A stretch of DNA of 64,000 bases from Candidatus Poseidonia sp. (GCA_016778305.1 JADHPT010000002.1:158610-222609); one strand, 5' to 3'; shown: positions 16,961 to 26,245, numbered from the stretch's first letter. Made by a program: numbers and translations. The notes: generated from the letters alone by a model not told the origin.

Positions 16961-17823
16961 CGCCAGGTCGGCTGTTCAGGTCGAACGCCTTTGTGAGCAG
17001 ACAGAATTTGTGCGACAACGGCTACCGCAATTTCCTCTGGTGATTCAGCTCCGATATTCATACCAATAGGGCAAAGAACCTGATCGAGTAGATGCTGCGG
17101 AATTCCCTCACGAAGGGCTTCTTGTTCAAAGGATTGCCACTTTGAACGACTCCCGATCACGCCAACACGAGGTGCTTGCCCCCCGTCCAATTGATGGCCT
17201 GCACCGGTGAAGATGCTCAGGAGTGAAAGCAGACGTTCTTGGTCTTCAGCCCAATCATGACCCAGGAGCAGAATATCTGAGAACCGGTTCAGTGTTTTCT
17301 CAGTTTCAGATGACATCAAGTCTGCAACGGTGGAGGTGATGCACTGTACAGCACGCGGGTACAGTTGTTCAGAGGAAAACTCCTCACGCGTATCATGAAT
17401 TGAGTAAGGCCACGCCATTTGATCGAGGAGTCTTGCAATGGCCTCACCGCAATGACCTCCCCCCATGATGAAGACGTGTGGCATCGGAATCATCACCTCA
17501 ACAGCAATCGTTACTCGACCGCCGCAGAGTGAATCAAGCGGTGTTACTTCATAGCCCTTCGCACCTTTGTTCAATCCGTATGTGAGCACTTCAGCTTCGG
17601 GTTTTTTGGCCGATTGAAGCATTGCCCTGCAGCGTTGAAGAACACGATGTTCAAGTCCTGCTCCCCCTACAGTCCCTTTCCATTCACCGTCATCGCTTCG
17701 CATCGCCAGACGTGCACCTGTTTTACCTGGAACGCTTCCAGAAGTGGTCAATACGGTTGCGAGAACGACTTTGCGACGTTCTTGCAATTGATTCAACGCC
17801 CAGGTCAACACTTGAGCGGTCAT
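16948..17823 (-). CDS. xdhC: XdhC/CoxI-family molybdenum cofactor maturation protein
   Basis: 291 residues. The N-terminal XdhC_CoxI domain has LATVLTTSGSVPGKTGARLAM and GGRVTIAVEV. The C-terminal Rossmann domain has VFIMGGGHCGEAIARLL, and the closing signature is CPIGMNIGAESPEEIAVAVVAQIL. XdhC proteins bind molybdenum cofactor, aid its sulfuration with a cysteine desulfurase, and insert it into xanthine-dehydrogenase-family enzymes. The client most evident here is the molybdenum hydroxylase at 3965-8350, about 9 kb away. It is followed on the same strand by nothing close and preceded by the MocA-like gene (35-base gap), so the two probably form one transcript. Confidence 0.93.
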   Translation of the reverse strand: MTAQVLTWALNQLQERRKVVLATVLTTSGSVPGKTGARLAMRSDDGEWKGTVGGAGLEHRVLQRCRAMLQSAKKPEAEVLTYGLNKGAKGYEVTPLDSLCGGRVTIAVEVMIPMPHVFIMGGGHCGEAIARLLDQMAWPYSIHDTREEFSSEQLYPRAVQCITSTVADLMSSETEKTLNRFSDILLLGHDWAEDQERLLSLLSIFTGAGHQLDGGQAPRVGVIGSRSKWQSFEQEALREGIPQHLLDQVLCPIGMNIGAESPEEIAVAVVAQILSAHKGVRPEQPTWRQSS

Positions 17824-17857
17824 GATGAGGCCTTGAAGCAGGCCCTCATATCCCTTG

Positions 17858-18508
17858 TCATTGCAAAAAATACGCCAAGAGGGCTGGTTCGTGTTCCTTC
17901 AACAGGAGCACATCTTCTTGAGTGTCAATGTTCAAATGGAGATAGGGTGCGTGAACGTCGACTGGGAAGAAAGAAACAATGTCACGCAGTGGAGTCTCTG
18001 GATGGCTCGCCAGAACTGCTTGCATTGAAGCGGTATCAAATACGACCGGATGACCTCGAGATGCCCCATCTTTTGCGCCAGCAGGTCCACCATGTTTGAG
18101 CAGATCAAGAACGACCGACGGCGACCATCCTGGGCGGTCGACGGGCGCCATCACCACCTGACGAGGCAATCGGCCCAATTCACTCATCAGCGCCATCAAC
18201 CCGCGCTGGAGACTGCCCGTGCGGCCCCGTTCAGGATCTGTATTGATGGCAACCGTCGCCTCGGGGAGGGCGAGCATCAGGTCGACTGCCAATTCCTGGC
18301 GGGTGACAATTACGATGGGTGAACAGCCTGCTCGACTGAGGTGCTCATGAGCCAAAACAATGAGGGGAGTACCTCCTACCTCAACCAAGGCCTTTGGTTG
18401 ACCCAATCTGGTGCTTGCACCCGCTGCAAGAACGATAGCGGCGGCGGGCCCTCCCATGGCCTGAAGAGGGGAAGCACCCTCATTTGCATTGTGACTTCTT
18501 AGGTTCAT
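17858..18508 (-). CDS. mocA: MocA-like molybdenum cofactor cytidylyltransferase
   Basis: 216 residues, a nucleotidyltransferase (GT-A-like) fold. The nucleotide-binding motif is IVLAAGASTRLGQPKALVEVGG; the metal site region is VVMAPVDRPGWS; DGASRGHPVVFD is the GHP motif of MocA/NTP-transferase proteins. MocA joins CMP to molybdopterin to make the MCD form used by CO- and xanthine-dehydrogenase-family enzymes. The Asp of the usual PxxDxP motif is present (APVDRPG). Its pairing with xdhC supports MocA over MobA (guanylyl) specificity. The gene is divergent from the hypothetical gene at 18533, with only 24 bases between. Confidence 0.88.
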   Translation of the reverse strand: MNLRSHNANEGASPLQAMGGPAAAIVLAAGASTRLGQPKALVEVGGTPLIVLAHEHLSRAGCSPIVIVTRQELAVDLMLALPEATVAINTDPERGRTGSLQRGLMALMSELGRLPRQVVMAPVDRPGWSPSVVLDLLKHGGPAGAKDGASRGHPVVFDTASMQAVLASHPETPLRDIVSFFPVDVHAPYLHLNIDTQEDVLLLKEHEPALLAYFLQ

Positions 18509-18532
18509 AAAGACTCAAACTCTAACCTCATC

Positions 18533-19327
18533 ATGTACGCAGGAAAACAATGGCACCCACCCGGTCATTGGACGAAAGAAACACGGGATGCTCACCAGCG
18601 TTCAATGGATCTACTGCATAGCATCACGGATGGAGCGAATTTCATGGAGCGAATCGTCGGATATCACGGTTTGGACCGAATTCTTATCAAAGGCAAATCC
18701 AGACGCACCTATCTCATCGAAACACGCCCTCATTATGAGACCCAATATGAGGACGAAATGGGAATTTTTGACGAACTGACTTGGAGGTTTTCAATTACCG
18801 CTGGCGCCCGTAAAAAAGACGTCATGACAATGAACAAATATTCCGTATCTCTCTGCATCCATCCAGATGGACGTCACCGCCTGCTTCCTGTCGGTGATCA
18901 AATCGCTGCACTTGCTCTTTCCTTGAGCAACGATACCACGACGGCGATGCGCATCCCATTACTGGCTCAATTCCTCGTTTCGTCTCGAGATGTACTTGAA
19001 AATGTGTGCCAATTCAGCGAGGACGGTGTCATTTACGATGAATATCACGATGGTGAATACGATGACGAGAGTGATGATGAGTGGATGGTAGAAGAATTGG
19101 AATTATTGGAGGAGCCCATCATGAACATCCACCAACTTTACGCCCAAGCATACCATCTGGATGTCAATGAATTTGAAACACAGGACAGCGTTGAGGACCG
19201 GGCCTTTGAACGCTGGTCCGCAGAGCTGGAAGACGATACATTACAGGGCAACACTGCCTCCTCGTGGCATCACAACGAAGAGCGCGTTTGGAAGCTCGAA
19301 GAGCGACTCCTAAGCGGCAGAAAATAA
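18533..19327 (+). CDS. Hypothetical acidic cytoplasmic protein
   Basis: 264 residues with no signal peptide or membrane segment. The N-terminal half mixes basic and hydrophobic stretches (YHGLDRILIKGKSRRTYLIETRPHYETQYEDEMG). A very acidic linker follows (DEYHDGEYDDESDDEWMVEELELLEE, about residues 165-190). The C-terminus is helical (ERVWKLEERLLSGRK). I recognise no known family. It starts with ATG at 18533, 24 bases from the divergent mocA gene, and its stop abuts the convergent acyl-CoA dehydrogenase gene with one base between. Confidence 0.7.
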   Translation: MYAGKQWHPPGHWTKETRDAHQRSMDLLHSITDGANFMERIVGYHGLDRILIKGKSRRTYLIETRPHYETQYEDEMGIFDELTWRFSITAGARKKDVMTMNKYSVSLCIHPDGRHRLLPVGDQIAALALSLSNDTTTAMRIPLLAQFLVSSRDVLENVCQFSEDGVIYDEYHDGEYDDESDDEWMVEELELLEEPIMNIHQLYAQAYHLDVNEFETQDSVEDRAFERWSAELEDDTLQGNTASSWHHNEERVWKLEERLLSGRK

Positions 19328-19328
19328 C

Positions 19329-20477
19329 TCAAAACCCTTTGGTGATTTCTCGCCCAATAATCATGCGCTGGACTTGAGATGAACCTTCGTAAATTTGCAT
19401 GACCTTTGCACCTCGCATCAAACGAGCCACCGGGTATTCTTCGGAGTATCCATAACCACCGTACACCTGTACGGCATCGGTAGTCACTTGCATGGCCATG
19501 TCTGCAGCAAAGCGCTTAGCGTGAGCAGCGGATTCAGTATTTCGAACCCCTGCATCGAAATCTGAGGCTGATTTCCAGGTCAACATTCGAGAGGCTTCAA
19601 TGTTGGTTTTCATGTCCGCGAGCATGAATTGAATCGCTTGGTGTTGATGAAGTGGTTTTCCAAAGGTCTGTCGTTCATTGGAGTAGTTGAGAGCGTGTTC
19701 GTAAGCGGCTCGTGCGAGCCCCGTTGCATGAGCTGCAATATTAGGACGGCTCATGTCAAAGGCTTTCATCGCGTTCATCCACCCACCTGATTCTGATTCC
19801 CCAATGAGGTGGTCGCTTGGCACGCGCACTTCATCGAATGAAATCGAGCGTGTGTCGGAGCAGCGCTGTCCCATATTCTGTTCTTTTTTGCCCAAGGAAA
19901 AGCCTTCAGCGTCTTTTTCAACAATAAATCCAGACATCCCTTTGTAACCTGCGTCAGGGTCTGTTTTAGCGAGTACGAAAAAGAAATCAGCGTGACCTGC
20001 TCCTGTAATCCACATTTTTGAACCGTTGATTACATACTCATCTCCGTCCCTGATGGCGGTTGTTTTGCACGCAGCAACATCTGAACCTGCACCTGGTTCT
20101 GTTACCGCATAGGACGCTAGAGCGCCGTCTTCTGCAATCTTCCGCAACCAGATTTCTTTCTGGGCATCCGTTGCACCGGTGATGATGGGGGCTGATGCGA
20201 GTGCTGTAGCATAAGCCGCTGTAGCAAAACCAGGATCGCCCCATGCCAATTCTTCATTCACCAGGACCTCCTCAATCGAGCCCAAACCTGCTCCACCGTA
20301 GGCTTCAGGAATGTGAAGGTTGAGCAACCCCATTTCGTGGGCCTTTTGAATGGCATCTGTGGGGTAATGTGCTGTTTCGTCCCAATGCTCTGCTTGAGGC
20401 CGAATCTCTTCAACAGCGAATTCGTGAGCCAATTCCTTGAGCATGGCTTGCATCTCATCAAGTTGGAAGTCCACCAT
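19329..20477 (-). CDS. Acyl-CoA dehydrogenase
   Basis: 382 residues from ATG at 20477 (MVDFQLDEMQAMLKELAHEFA). The longer frame to 20546 adds 23 residues not seen in the family. It is an FAD enzyme that introduces the 2,3 double bond in acyl-CoA in fatty acid or amino acid breakdown. Signatures are YAVTEPGAGSDVAACKTTA, QVYGGYGYSEEYPVARLMRGAK and the catalytic-base region QIYEGSSQVQRMIIGREI (Glu in YEGS). Electrons would go to ETF. Chain-length specificity cannot be read. With the thiolase at 46285 and fused E1 at 22375 it fits breakdown of lipids or branched amino acids. Confidence 0.95.
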   Translation of the reverse strand: MVDFQLDEMQAMLKELAHEFAVEEIRPQAEHWDETAHYPTDAIQKAHEMGLLNLHIPEAYGGAGLGSIEEVLVNEELAWGDPGFATAAYATALASAPIITGATDAQKEIWLRKIAEDGALASYAVTEPGAGSDVAACKTTAIRDGDEYVINGSKMWITGAGHADFFFVLAKTDPDAGYKGMSGFIVEKDAEGFSLGKKEQNMGQRCSDTRSISFDEVRVPSDHLIGESESGGWMNAMKAFDMSRPNIAAHATGLARAAYEHALNYSNERQTFGKPLHQHQAIQFMLADMKTNIEASRMLTWKSASDFDAGVRNTESAAHAKRFAADMAMQVTTDAVQVYGGYGYSEEYPVARLMRGAKVMQIYEGSSQVQRMIIGREITKGF

Positions 20478-20542
20478 GAACCTGCGAAGCATCGCTCCCT
20501 TAAGAGCGATTAGTTTGATCATCGAACCAATGCAAGGATTGC

Positions 20543-21667
20543 TCAAAGAACGAGAACGCCTTGTTGTTCAGCCAGCAAGAGGCCGAGGAAAACAACGTAG
20601 ACGAAGATCAGAACGACGCCTTCCCATCGTTTGAATTCATATTGAGAACGCATCATCATGAGGGCAATAGCAGTACCGACAATGGTGGCTGGTATGATCA
20701 GGTACATCGTCAAATCATAACTCGCAGACGTCAGGGCCAATGGATTGACGAGGGCTGCGAGACCGATGGAGAGCAGCGGATCGGTGATATTGGAGCCAAT
20801 CAAGGTCCCAATGGCGACTCCTTCACTGCGTCTCGCCGCCATGAAGGCGATGGTCAACTCTGGTAGGGAGGTTCCCAATCCCGAAACGGTGGTCCCGATC
20901 ACTGCGTGGGGTACATTGAGGTCATAGGCCAGCGCACTTGCGATTGTGACCAAATGATGGGCAGCAAAAAGGGCGAGAAGTAGCCCAAGAGTCACCATCA
21001 CGATGTAGGATGCAGTGGTTCGATTCATTTTTCGCTCAACGGGTTCAACTCCAGACAGTTCATCCTCCAGTATTTCCTCTCGCTTGGAAAGCAACCAATA
21101 GATGTATGCGACGTACAACGACACCAAGATGGCGCCTTCAATCCGGCTCAGTACATTGCCCGTTGAAATGAAAAATGTCAGGAGAAGAATGGATGAGAGC
21201 ATGATGAAGCCATCACGCTTGAGCCAAGACGGCCGAATTTTGACCCCCCTGAAGGCAACAACGATACCCAAAATGAGAGTGATTTGCACAAGAATGGAGC
21301 CGAAGATACCACCAATGGCCAAATCAGCAACTTCAGGTGCTGATGGAATGTCAGCGGCCGCTGTGGAAGTCACCAAAATTTCGGGCAACGAAGTCCCAAT
21401 GGAGACGATGGTAAGTCCGATCACCACTTCTGGTAACCCGGCCCGATAGGCCAATCCTTTTGCTCCCTCGATGAAGACATCGGCTGATTTTATGAGGAGG
21501 GCGAGGGCAAAGAACAGCAGCGTGATCGAAATCCATCCTGCATCGATTTGGGCATCATCAATACCAGCATGCAGTGCAACGATGCCCAAGAAAAGCGCTC
21601 CGTTCAGTAAAAGGGTGTTGTTGAGCACCAATTGGGGGATACCCATTACTGGACCGTCCCCCTCCAT
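20543..21667 (-). CDS. CaCA-family Na+/Ca2+ (cation) antiporter
   Basis: 374 residues, about ten membrane helices. The two inverted alpha repeats of the family are clear: GLAYRAGLPEVVIGLTIVSIGTSLPEILVT in the first half and YDLNVPHAVIGTTVSGLGTSLPELTIAFMA in the second, each with the ion-binding GTSLPE motif. A central cytoplasmic loop is acidic (REEILEDELSGVEPVERK). It exchanges Na+ for Ca2+ or K+ across the cytoplasmic membrane, keeping cytosolic calcium low, which is relevant next to the many calcium-binding surface proteins in this window. ATG at 21667 or 21646. Confidence 0.93.
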   Translation of the reverse strand: MEGDGPVMGIPQLVLNNTLLLNGALFLGIVALHAGIDDAQIDAGWISITLLFFALALLIKSADVFIEGAKGLAYRAGLPEVVIGLTIVSIGTSLPEILVTSTAAADIPSAPEVADLAIGGIFGSILVQITLILGIVVAFRGVKIRPSWLKRDGFIMLSSILLLTFFISTGNVLSRIEGAILVSLYVAYIYWLLSKREEILEDELSGVEPVERKMNRTTASYIVMVTLGLLLALFAAHHLVTIASALAYDLNVPHAVIGTTVSGLGTSLPELTIAFMAARRSEGVAIGTLIGSNITDPLLSIGLAALVNPLALTSASYDLTMYLIIPATIVGTAIALMMMRSQYEFKRWEGVVLIFVYVVFLGLLLAEQQGVLVL

Positions 21668-21714
21668 AAACCACCCAAGAGAGAACAGTTCTTGACGCTT
21701 ACCACGAAGTTTTC

Positions 21715-21723
21715 CTATATATT
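21715..21723 (+). promoter_or_regulatory. TATA-like box of the aquaporin gene
   Basis: CTATATATT in an AT-rich patch, 43 bases before ATG 21766. This predicts a transcript start around 21745 and a leader of about 20 bases. It is the best-looking archaeal TATA box in this part of the window; no separate BRE was identified beyond a preceding purine-poor TTTTC. Confidence 0.45.
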
Positions 21724-21765
21724 TTCAACACAAGAGTTTCAAAACCGCCTCCGATAGGTTCGCTC

Positions 21766-22380
21766 ATGCTAAGACGGTTTTTTGGTGAGTTCTTCGGCAC
21801 GGCGCTCATGGTGGGCGTGGGTTGCGGTAGTGTCGCTTATGGTGCTTCCAACGGCATGATTTCACTAAGTTTTGGTGCTGTCGTCGCTCTTGCCATCATG
21901 CTAGTTGGCCCCGTCAGCGGCGCCCATATCAATCCAGCAGTGACCTTGGCATTCTGGAGAGATGGTCAACTTGACAATGCCCTCGTGGCACCCTACATCC
22001 TCGCCCAATGCCTCGGAGCACTCGTAGCTGGGTTGCTGCTATCAGGAGCAGGCCCCACGCTTGTTGATGCTGAGTTATCACTCACCCAAGGCTTCTTGAC
22101 CGAAGTGGTGATCACCACTGCACTCATGACCAGCATCTTGTTCATCGTTCAGCGTACCTCTTCAATACCCATCATTGCACTTTGGGTAGGTGCCACCGTT
22201 GGTATTCTGGCCTTCATTGCAGGTCCTATGACCGGGGCGAGCATGAACCCTGCTCGCACCTTCGGGCCCAACCTCGTTGCGGGATATTGGGCAACCTTGC
22301 CGTTTTACTTCGCATCCACATGGATGGGAGCGTGGCTTGCATGCGACATCAAGTACCGATTCTTCCCTGACCGCTCATGA
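21766..22380 (+). CDS. MIP-family aquaporin
   Basis: 204 residues with six membrane helices. The paired NPA boxes are both intact: GAHINPAVTLAFW and GASMNPARTFGPNL. The N-terminus MLRRFFGEFFGTALMVGVGCGSVAYG is AqpZ-like. The Arg after the second NPA (NPAR) forms part of the selectivity filter, and the short loops favour a water channel over a glycerol facilitator. Small-solute or gas passage cannot be excluded. It ends with a six-base overlap with the convergent E1 gene. Confidence 0.93.
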   Translation: MLRRFFGEFFGTALMVGVGCGSVAYGASNGMISLSFGAVVALAIMLVGPVSGAHINPAVTLAFWRDGQLDNALVAPYILAQCLGALVAGLLLSGAGPTLVDAELSLTQGFLTEVVITTALMTSILFIVQRTSSIPIIALWVGATVGILAFIAGPMTGASMNPARTFGPNLVAGYWATLPFYFASTWMGAWLACDIKYRFFPDRS

Positions 22381-25026
22381 ATTGCAGGATTGACGAACTA
22401 CGGCAATGATATGCTCTGTTGAGGGTATGGTGTGATTTTCAAGAGGCGGTGAAAAGGGCACAGGTGTGTCCAAGGCTCCAATGACAACAGGTGCTGATTC
22501 AAGCTCATAGAAGCACTCTTCCATAATTCTTGATTGAACGGTATGCCCCAATCCACCCGACCATTGACCTTCTTGGAGCACAACAAGACGTCCCGTTCGT
22601 TGAACAGATGCAATGCATGTCTCTGCATCAAAAGGAAGCAGGGTGCGAAGGTCGACGATTTCAACCTCGATACCTTCCTTGCTCAATGTTTCTGCCGCCT
22701 CAATGGCAAGATGAACCATGGCGCCCCATGTTACGACCGTAAGATCCCGTCCACCACGAATGACACCCGCTCGCCCCAATTTGTAAGTGGTCCCAGCAGC
22801 GATGTGTTCAGCCACAGTTTCAGTATCCACCTTTTGATTGATGTTCATACCCCAGCCTGTTTTACCGCCGCGCAAGCCATACAGGCCGATGTGTTCCAGC
22901 ATCAGTACTGGGTCGGGTAATTGGGCACCTTCCATCAAGAGATCGTAGGCGTCCTGAGGGGTTCCCGGCGCCATGACTACGAGCCCTGGATCATTGGCAA
23001 ACCATGCTTCAATCATATTGGCATGGAAGGGGCCCGAACGAGTGCGAGCGCCCAAGGGAATACGAATGGTCATGGGACAATCAGCACCCCAGCGCCAACG
23101 CAACATCGCGGCGTTGTTGACCAGTGCGTTGAAACCCAGCGCTGCAAAGCCTCCAAATTGGATCTCAACCATCGGCTTCATCCCGGATAGAGCAGCGCCC
23201 ACTCCCGTGTGAACGATGACGGCTTCACACAGCGGCATATCGACGAGTTTGTCATCGTGTCCTGCATTTTTGAGAGCCATGTTCATTCCAAAGGCTCCGG
23301 CAACTTCCATGTCTTCACCGATAAAGACGCAATCATCACCATGCATGTCAGCAATATCGGCCATGGCTTGTTGAATCGAACGTGCATAGGTCCAACCACC
23401 TTGTTCAGCATAGTCCCAAGCGCGCTCACCAAGGCCGAGAGGACTGTCACTGGGGGCTGTTCGCAATTCCCCTTTGACACGTTGTAGGTGGTCGGAATGG
23501 GTTGCAGCGTCATGAAGGGAAGTCACACCTTTGGTAACGGTTGAAGGTTCTGGCCATTCCATTTCATTCACCAGGCGATGAGCGTCTGCGACAGCGGCCT
23601 CTTCCTCGGCCTCCATTGTCGAGAGAACGCCTTCATCAACGCCCAGGTCAAGAAGCAATTTGCGGTGGGTTGGGATAGGGTCTTTTGCTTCCCAATAATC
23701 CAATAACTCTCGGTCAACATAGCCTGGCGGTGTGCCGCTTGGGTTCCCGAGATAGAGATCATCGTGATGGTGAGCATGGCCGCATCCCCGCATGGTTTCA
23801 ACGTGAATGAGGGTGGGTCCGCCCCCGGCCATGGAGAATTCTCGAGCGGTTGCCGTTGAAGCATGCCATGCAGCAGGGTCAGAACCATCGATGGTCCATG
23901 CAGGAAAGCCCATTGCTTTGGCCTTATCAGCCCACAATTCAACTCCAGATTGTTTCGCTGGAGGGGTGTCAAGAGCAATTTGATTGTTTTGAAGAATGTA
24001 AGTAACTGGAAGTCCTCTGGCACCTGCTAAGTTCATCGATTCCCAAAATTCTCCGCTTGAAGAGGCACCCTCGCCAATGCAAGCAACGTGGAAACGATCC
24101 AGGCCTTTTCGCCACGCGGCAAAAGCCATTCCAGTCATGGTAGCACTGGCGATGGGCAAAGGTGCCGTAGGTGGAAGAACGCCAACATGCCATGCTCCAA
24201 CGTGCAGGTCTCGACCTCCAGCGTCGTCCCAACCTCCGTTTTGGTTCGATCCGACCTTGCCAAGGTTCGCTGCCATAACGTCGAGGGGCGTATCACCCAT
24301 GGCCAATCCTAAGCCAATATCTCGGATCATGGGGGCGACAAGGTCGCCGTCGTATCCTTTTCCAGGCCGAGCAATGCGAGGAGCGTCCGGTTGACGCTTG
24401 AGTGCTGTTGCAACGGCAACGACACCCTCTTGCCACGTTGAACGGAAGCCTTTGCCGCCAAATCGACCGCCGTCAGGTGTTTCAACGCCTTCGCTGAAGA
24501 TTTCTTTCAACACCGTGTCCAAGGCCCTTGTCCGGGTCATCATTTGCTGCCATTCTAAACGCTGGTCCACGGTGATGGCCATGTAATAGCTCAGCCGACG
24601 CAGCATCAGGCGCATGTCAAGCAAAAAATGTGTACGGCGGCGTTCAAGCATCAATTCCATACTACGACGAGGAATGACTTCACGCTGCAATTCGTCGGCA
24701 AGCGTCTTCTTCATTTGCTTCTTCAAACCACGCTCAAGGGCCTCGAGAAAACGTTCGGAAAAGGTCAACCAAGAAGGCCCTTCAAAGGTATCAGGTTCTT
24801 GTTCAATCAGGTGGTCCCAAATGTTTGAAACCAAGTGGAGATGGGCATCGTGCTGTTGAGCAACAAAGGCAAGAAGTTCTGATTTTGCTGCGTCCTTTGG
24901 GAGTGGTTGCACGAAGGCAAGTGGAGTTTCAGGGCGCCATTTGGAACCAAAGATTTCGGGTAAATCGCCTTGCGTCACCGTTCCCACCGGGTACGGGCAG
25001 GGGATGTGAGGTTTCAATCCTCTCAT
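22375..25026 (-). CDS. Fused alpha-beta E1 component of a 2-oxoacid dehydrogenase complex
   Basis: 883 residues, a single chain holding what are normally two subunits. Residues from about 80 to 500 are the alpha (thiamine diphosphate) part with CIGEGASSSGEFWESMNLAG ... ILQNNQIALDTPPAKQSG. Residues from about 540 to 880 are the beta part with VFIGEDMEVAGAFG, VDMPLCEAVIVHTGVGAALSG, EIQFGGF and VEIVDLRTLLPFD. It decarboxylates 2-oxoacids, most likely branched-chain ones, and passes acyl groups to an E2 not in this window. The motif usually written GDG...NN reads GEG...NN here, a conservative change at the metal-binding Asp. Fused E1 proteins are known in some bacteria. Confidence 0.93.
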   Translation of the reverse strand: MRGLKPHIPCPYPVGTVTQGDLPEIFGSKWRPETPLAFVQPLPKDAAKSELLAFVAQQHDAHLHLVSNIWDHLIEQEPDTFEGPSWLTFSERFLEALERGLKKQMKKTLADELQREVIPRRSMELMLERRRTHFLLDMRLMLRRLSYYMAITVDQRLEWQQMMTRTRALDTVLKEIFSEGVETPDGGRFGGKGFRSTWQEGVVAVATALKRQPDAPRIARPGKGYDGDLVAPMIRDIGLGLAMGDTPLDVMAANLGKVGSNQNGGWDDAGGRDLHVGAWHVGVLPPTAPLPIASATMTGMAFAAWRKGLDRFHVACIGEGASSSGEFWESMNLAGARGLPVTYILQNNQIALDTPPAKQSGVELWADKAKAMGFPAWTIDGSDPAAWHASTATAREFSMAGGGPTLIHVETMRGCGHAHHHDDLYLGNPSGTPPGYVDRELLDYWEAKDPIPTHRKLLLDLGVDEGVLSTMEAEEEAAVADAHRLVNEMEWPEPSTVTKGVTSLHDAATHSDHLQRVKGELRTAPSDSPLGLGERAWDYAEQGGWTYARSIQQAMADIADMHGDDCVFIGEDMEVAGAFGMNMALKNAGHDDKLVDMPLCEAVIVHTGVGAALSGMKPMVEIQFGGFAALGFNALVNNAAMLRWRWGADCPMTIRIPLGARTRSGPFHANMIEAWFANDPGLVVMAPGTPQDAYDLLMEGAQLPDPVLMLEHIGLYGLRGGKTGWGMNINQKVDTETVAEHIAAGTTYKLGRAGVIRGGRDLTVVTWGAMVHLAIEAAETLSKEGIEVEIVDLRTLLPFDAETCIASVQRTGRLVVLQEGQWSGGLGHTVQSRIMEECFYELESAPVVIGALDTPVPFSPPLENHTIPSTEHIIAVVRQSCNS

Positions 25027-25054
25027 TCAGGGCCATGGTTTCTCAGCCTTGGAT

Positions 25055-26137
25055 TCATTCCTCTTCGTCGGCAGGTAGGGCTTGGATGACGTCGTTCATC
25101 AAGCCGGCAGCATCCTCCACCTGCGTCAACAACGTGAGGTCCGAAAGGGCACCCGGGCGCTGAAGAGCCTGCATCAATTCATGGACGAGTTCTGAGGTGA
25201 GACGTGTCAATTTGAGGGTTTCAGGGTCAATGCCCACCTGTTGGTTTTCCTCCAACAGGGACACGTAATCTGGACGCTCATCGAGGATCTTATCCATCGT
25301 ATGTTCAACCTCTTCAGCCAAATCTTCGGCCTGCCGCTCGAGAATGTCTTCCATTGAATGTGAAATCTTCTTTTTACTCTTGGATCCCTTTGCTCCCTGC
25401 CCGAGCGTTGCGCCCTTGTTGAGATCACTGATACTCGGAGCCTTTGCTTCTGTGGCTTTTGCCGGTGTTGAGCCGCCCTCCTGAGTTGAGCCGACCAATC
25501 GGTTCAAGGCAAGTCGAACCATCTCTGTCATCATTTCAGATGAAACATTCGTGTCCTGTTCGCCTTCAGTAGTTCCGTTTTCTGCCTCCATCTGGGACTG
25601 GATGTCGGCAACAAAATCATCGTCAATATTTCCTGCCTCTACCAGTCTTCGCAACATCGGCAGCGCCCACTTGCTATCGTTCATGGTCATGTTGACATTG
25701 AACCGCTGACCTCCAAAGGTGCCAGCTTTTGGGGCAGCAATCTCTGCAGGGGGAGGCACAAATTGTTTTGAGGCATGACGGCGGATTTGACTCACCAGCA
25801 TGTTCATGTCAACTGGCTTGCCAATGACTTCTGAAACCCCAGCCATGGCTGCTGAAGAGAGAAAATCAGGGGCGGTGGTCCGCGAAAGAACAACCGTTCG
25901 TGATGTGTTACGATATTTTGGTTGAGCATTCAGGGTTTGACATACGTCCAATGCGCTTCCTTGTGACCACTCCGCTTCGAGGAGCACCACGTCTGGGAAG
26001 ACGCCCAAAGCAGTAGCTTCAGTTTGTCCAAGGGTGCTCAGGCGGGTGACTTCAAAGCCCTCACGCTCGAAGGTATTCGCCAATAAGTTGCGGCGTCCTT
26101 CGTTTTCATCAGCGATGATGAGTGTTGCGATATGCAC
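25055..26137 (-). CDS. Receiver-domain protein with degenerate phosphorylation site
   Basis: 360 residues. Residues 1-125 are a receiver (CheY-like) fold: acidic pair in LIIADENEGRRN, the phospho-acceptor strand reads PDVVLLEAEW, the Thr/Ser position in RTVVLSRTT and the conserved Lys in VIGKPVD. The acceptor Asp is replaced by Glu. The remaining 235 residues lack a DNA-binding domain; they are helical and charged (KKKISHSMEDILERQAEDLAEEVEHTMDKIL) with a low-complexity spacer. It is probably a protein-interaction or constitutive-signal module in the cytoplasm. Partners unknown; no histidine kinase is adjacent. Confidence 0.8.
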   Translation of the reverse strand: MHIATLIIADENEGRRNLLANTFEREGFEVTRLSTLGQTEATALGVFPDVVLLEAEWSQGSALDVCQTLNAQPKYRNTSRTVVLSRTTAPDFLSSAAMAGVSEVIGKPVDMNMLVSQIRRHASKQFVPPPAEIAAPKAGTFGGQRFNVNMTMNDSKWALPMLRRLVEAGNIDDDFVADIQSQMEAENGTTEGEQDTNVSSEMMTEMVRLALNRLVGSTQEGGSTPAKATEAKAPSISDLNKGATLGQGAKGSKSKKKISHSMEDILERQAEDLAEEVEHTMDKILDERPDYVSLLEENQQVGIDPETLKLTRLTSELVHELMQALQRPGALSDLTLLTQVEDAAGLMNDVIQALPADEEE

Positions 26138-26245
26138 TCCTCCCTACGCTGAGCAGGACATGAGTGGCTATCAACCTCACCCCCAAGAAGCAGGAGATGT
26201 CCTTCTTTCAGGGCAGTTCGCATCAAGCGAATGGTGGAGCCCCGG

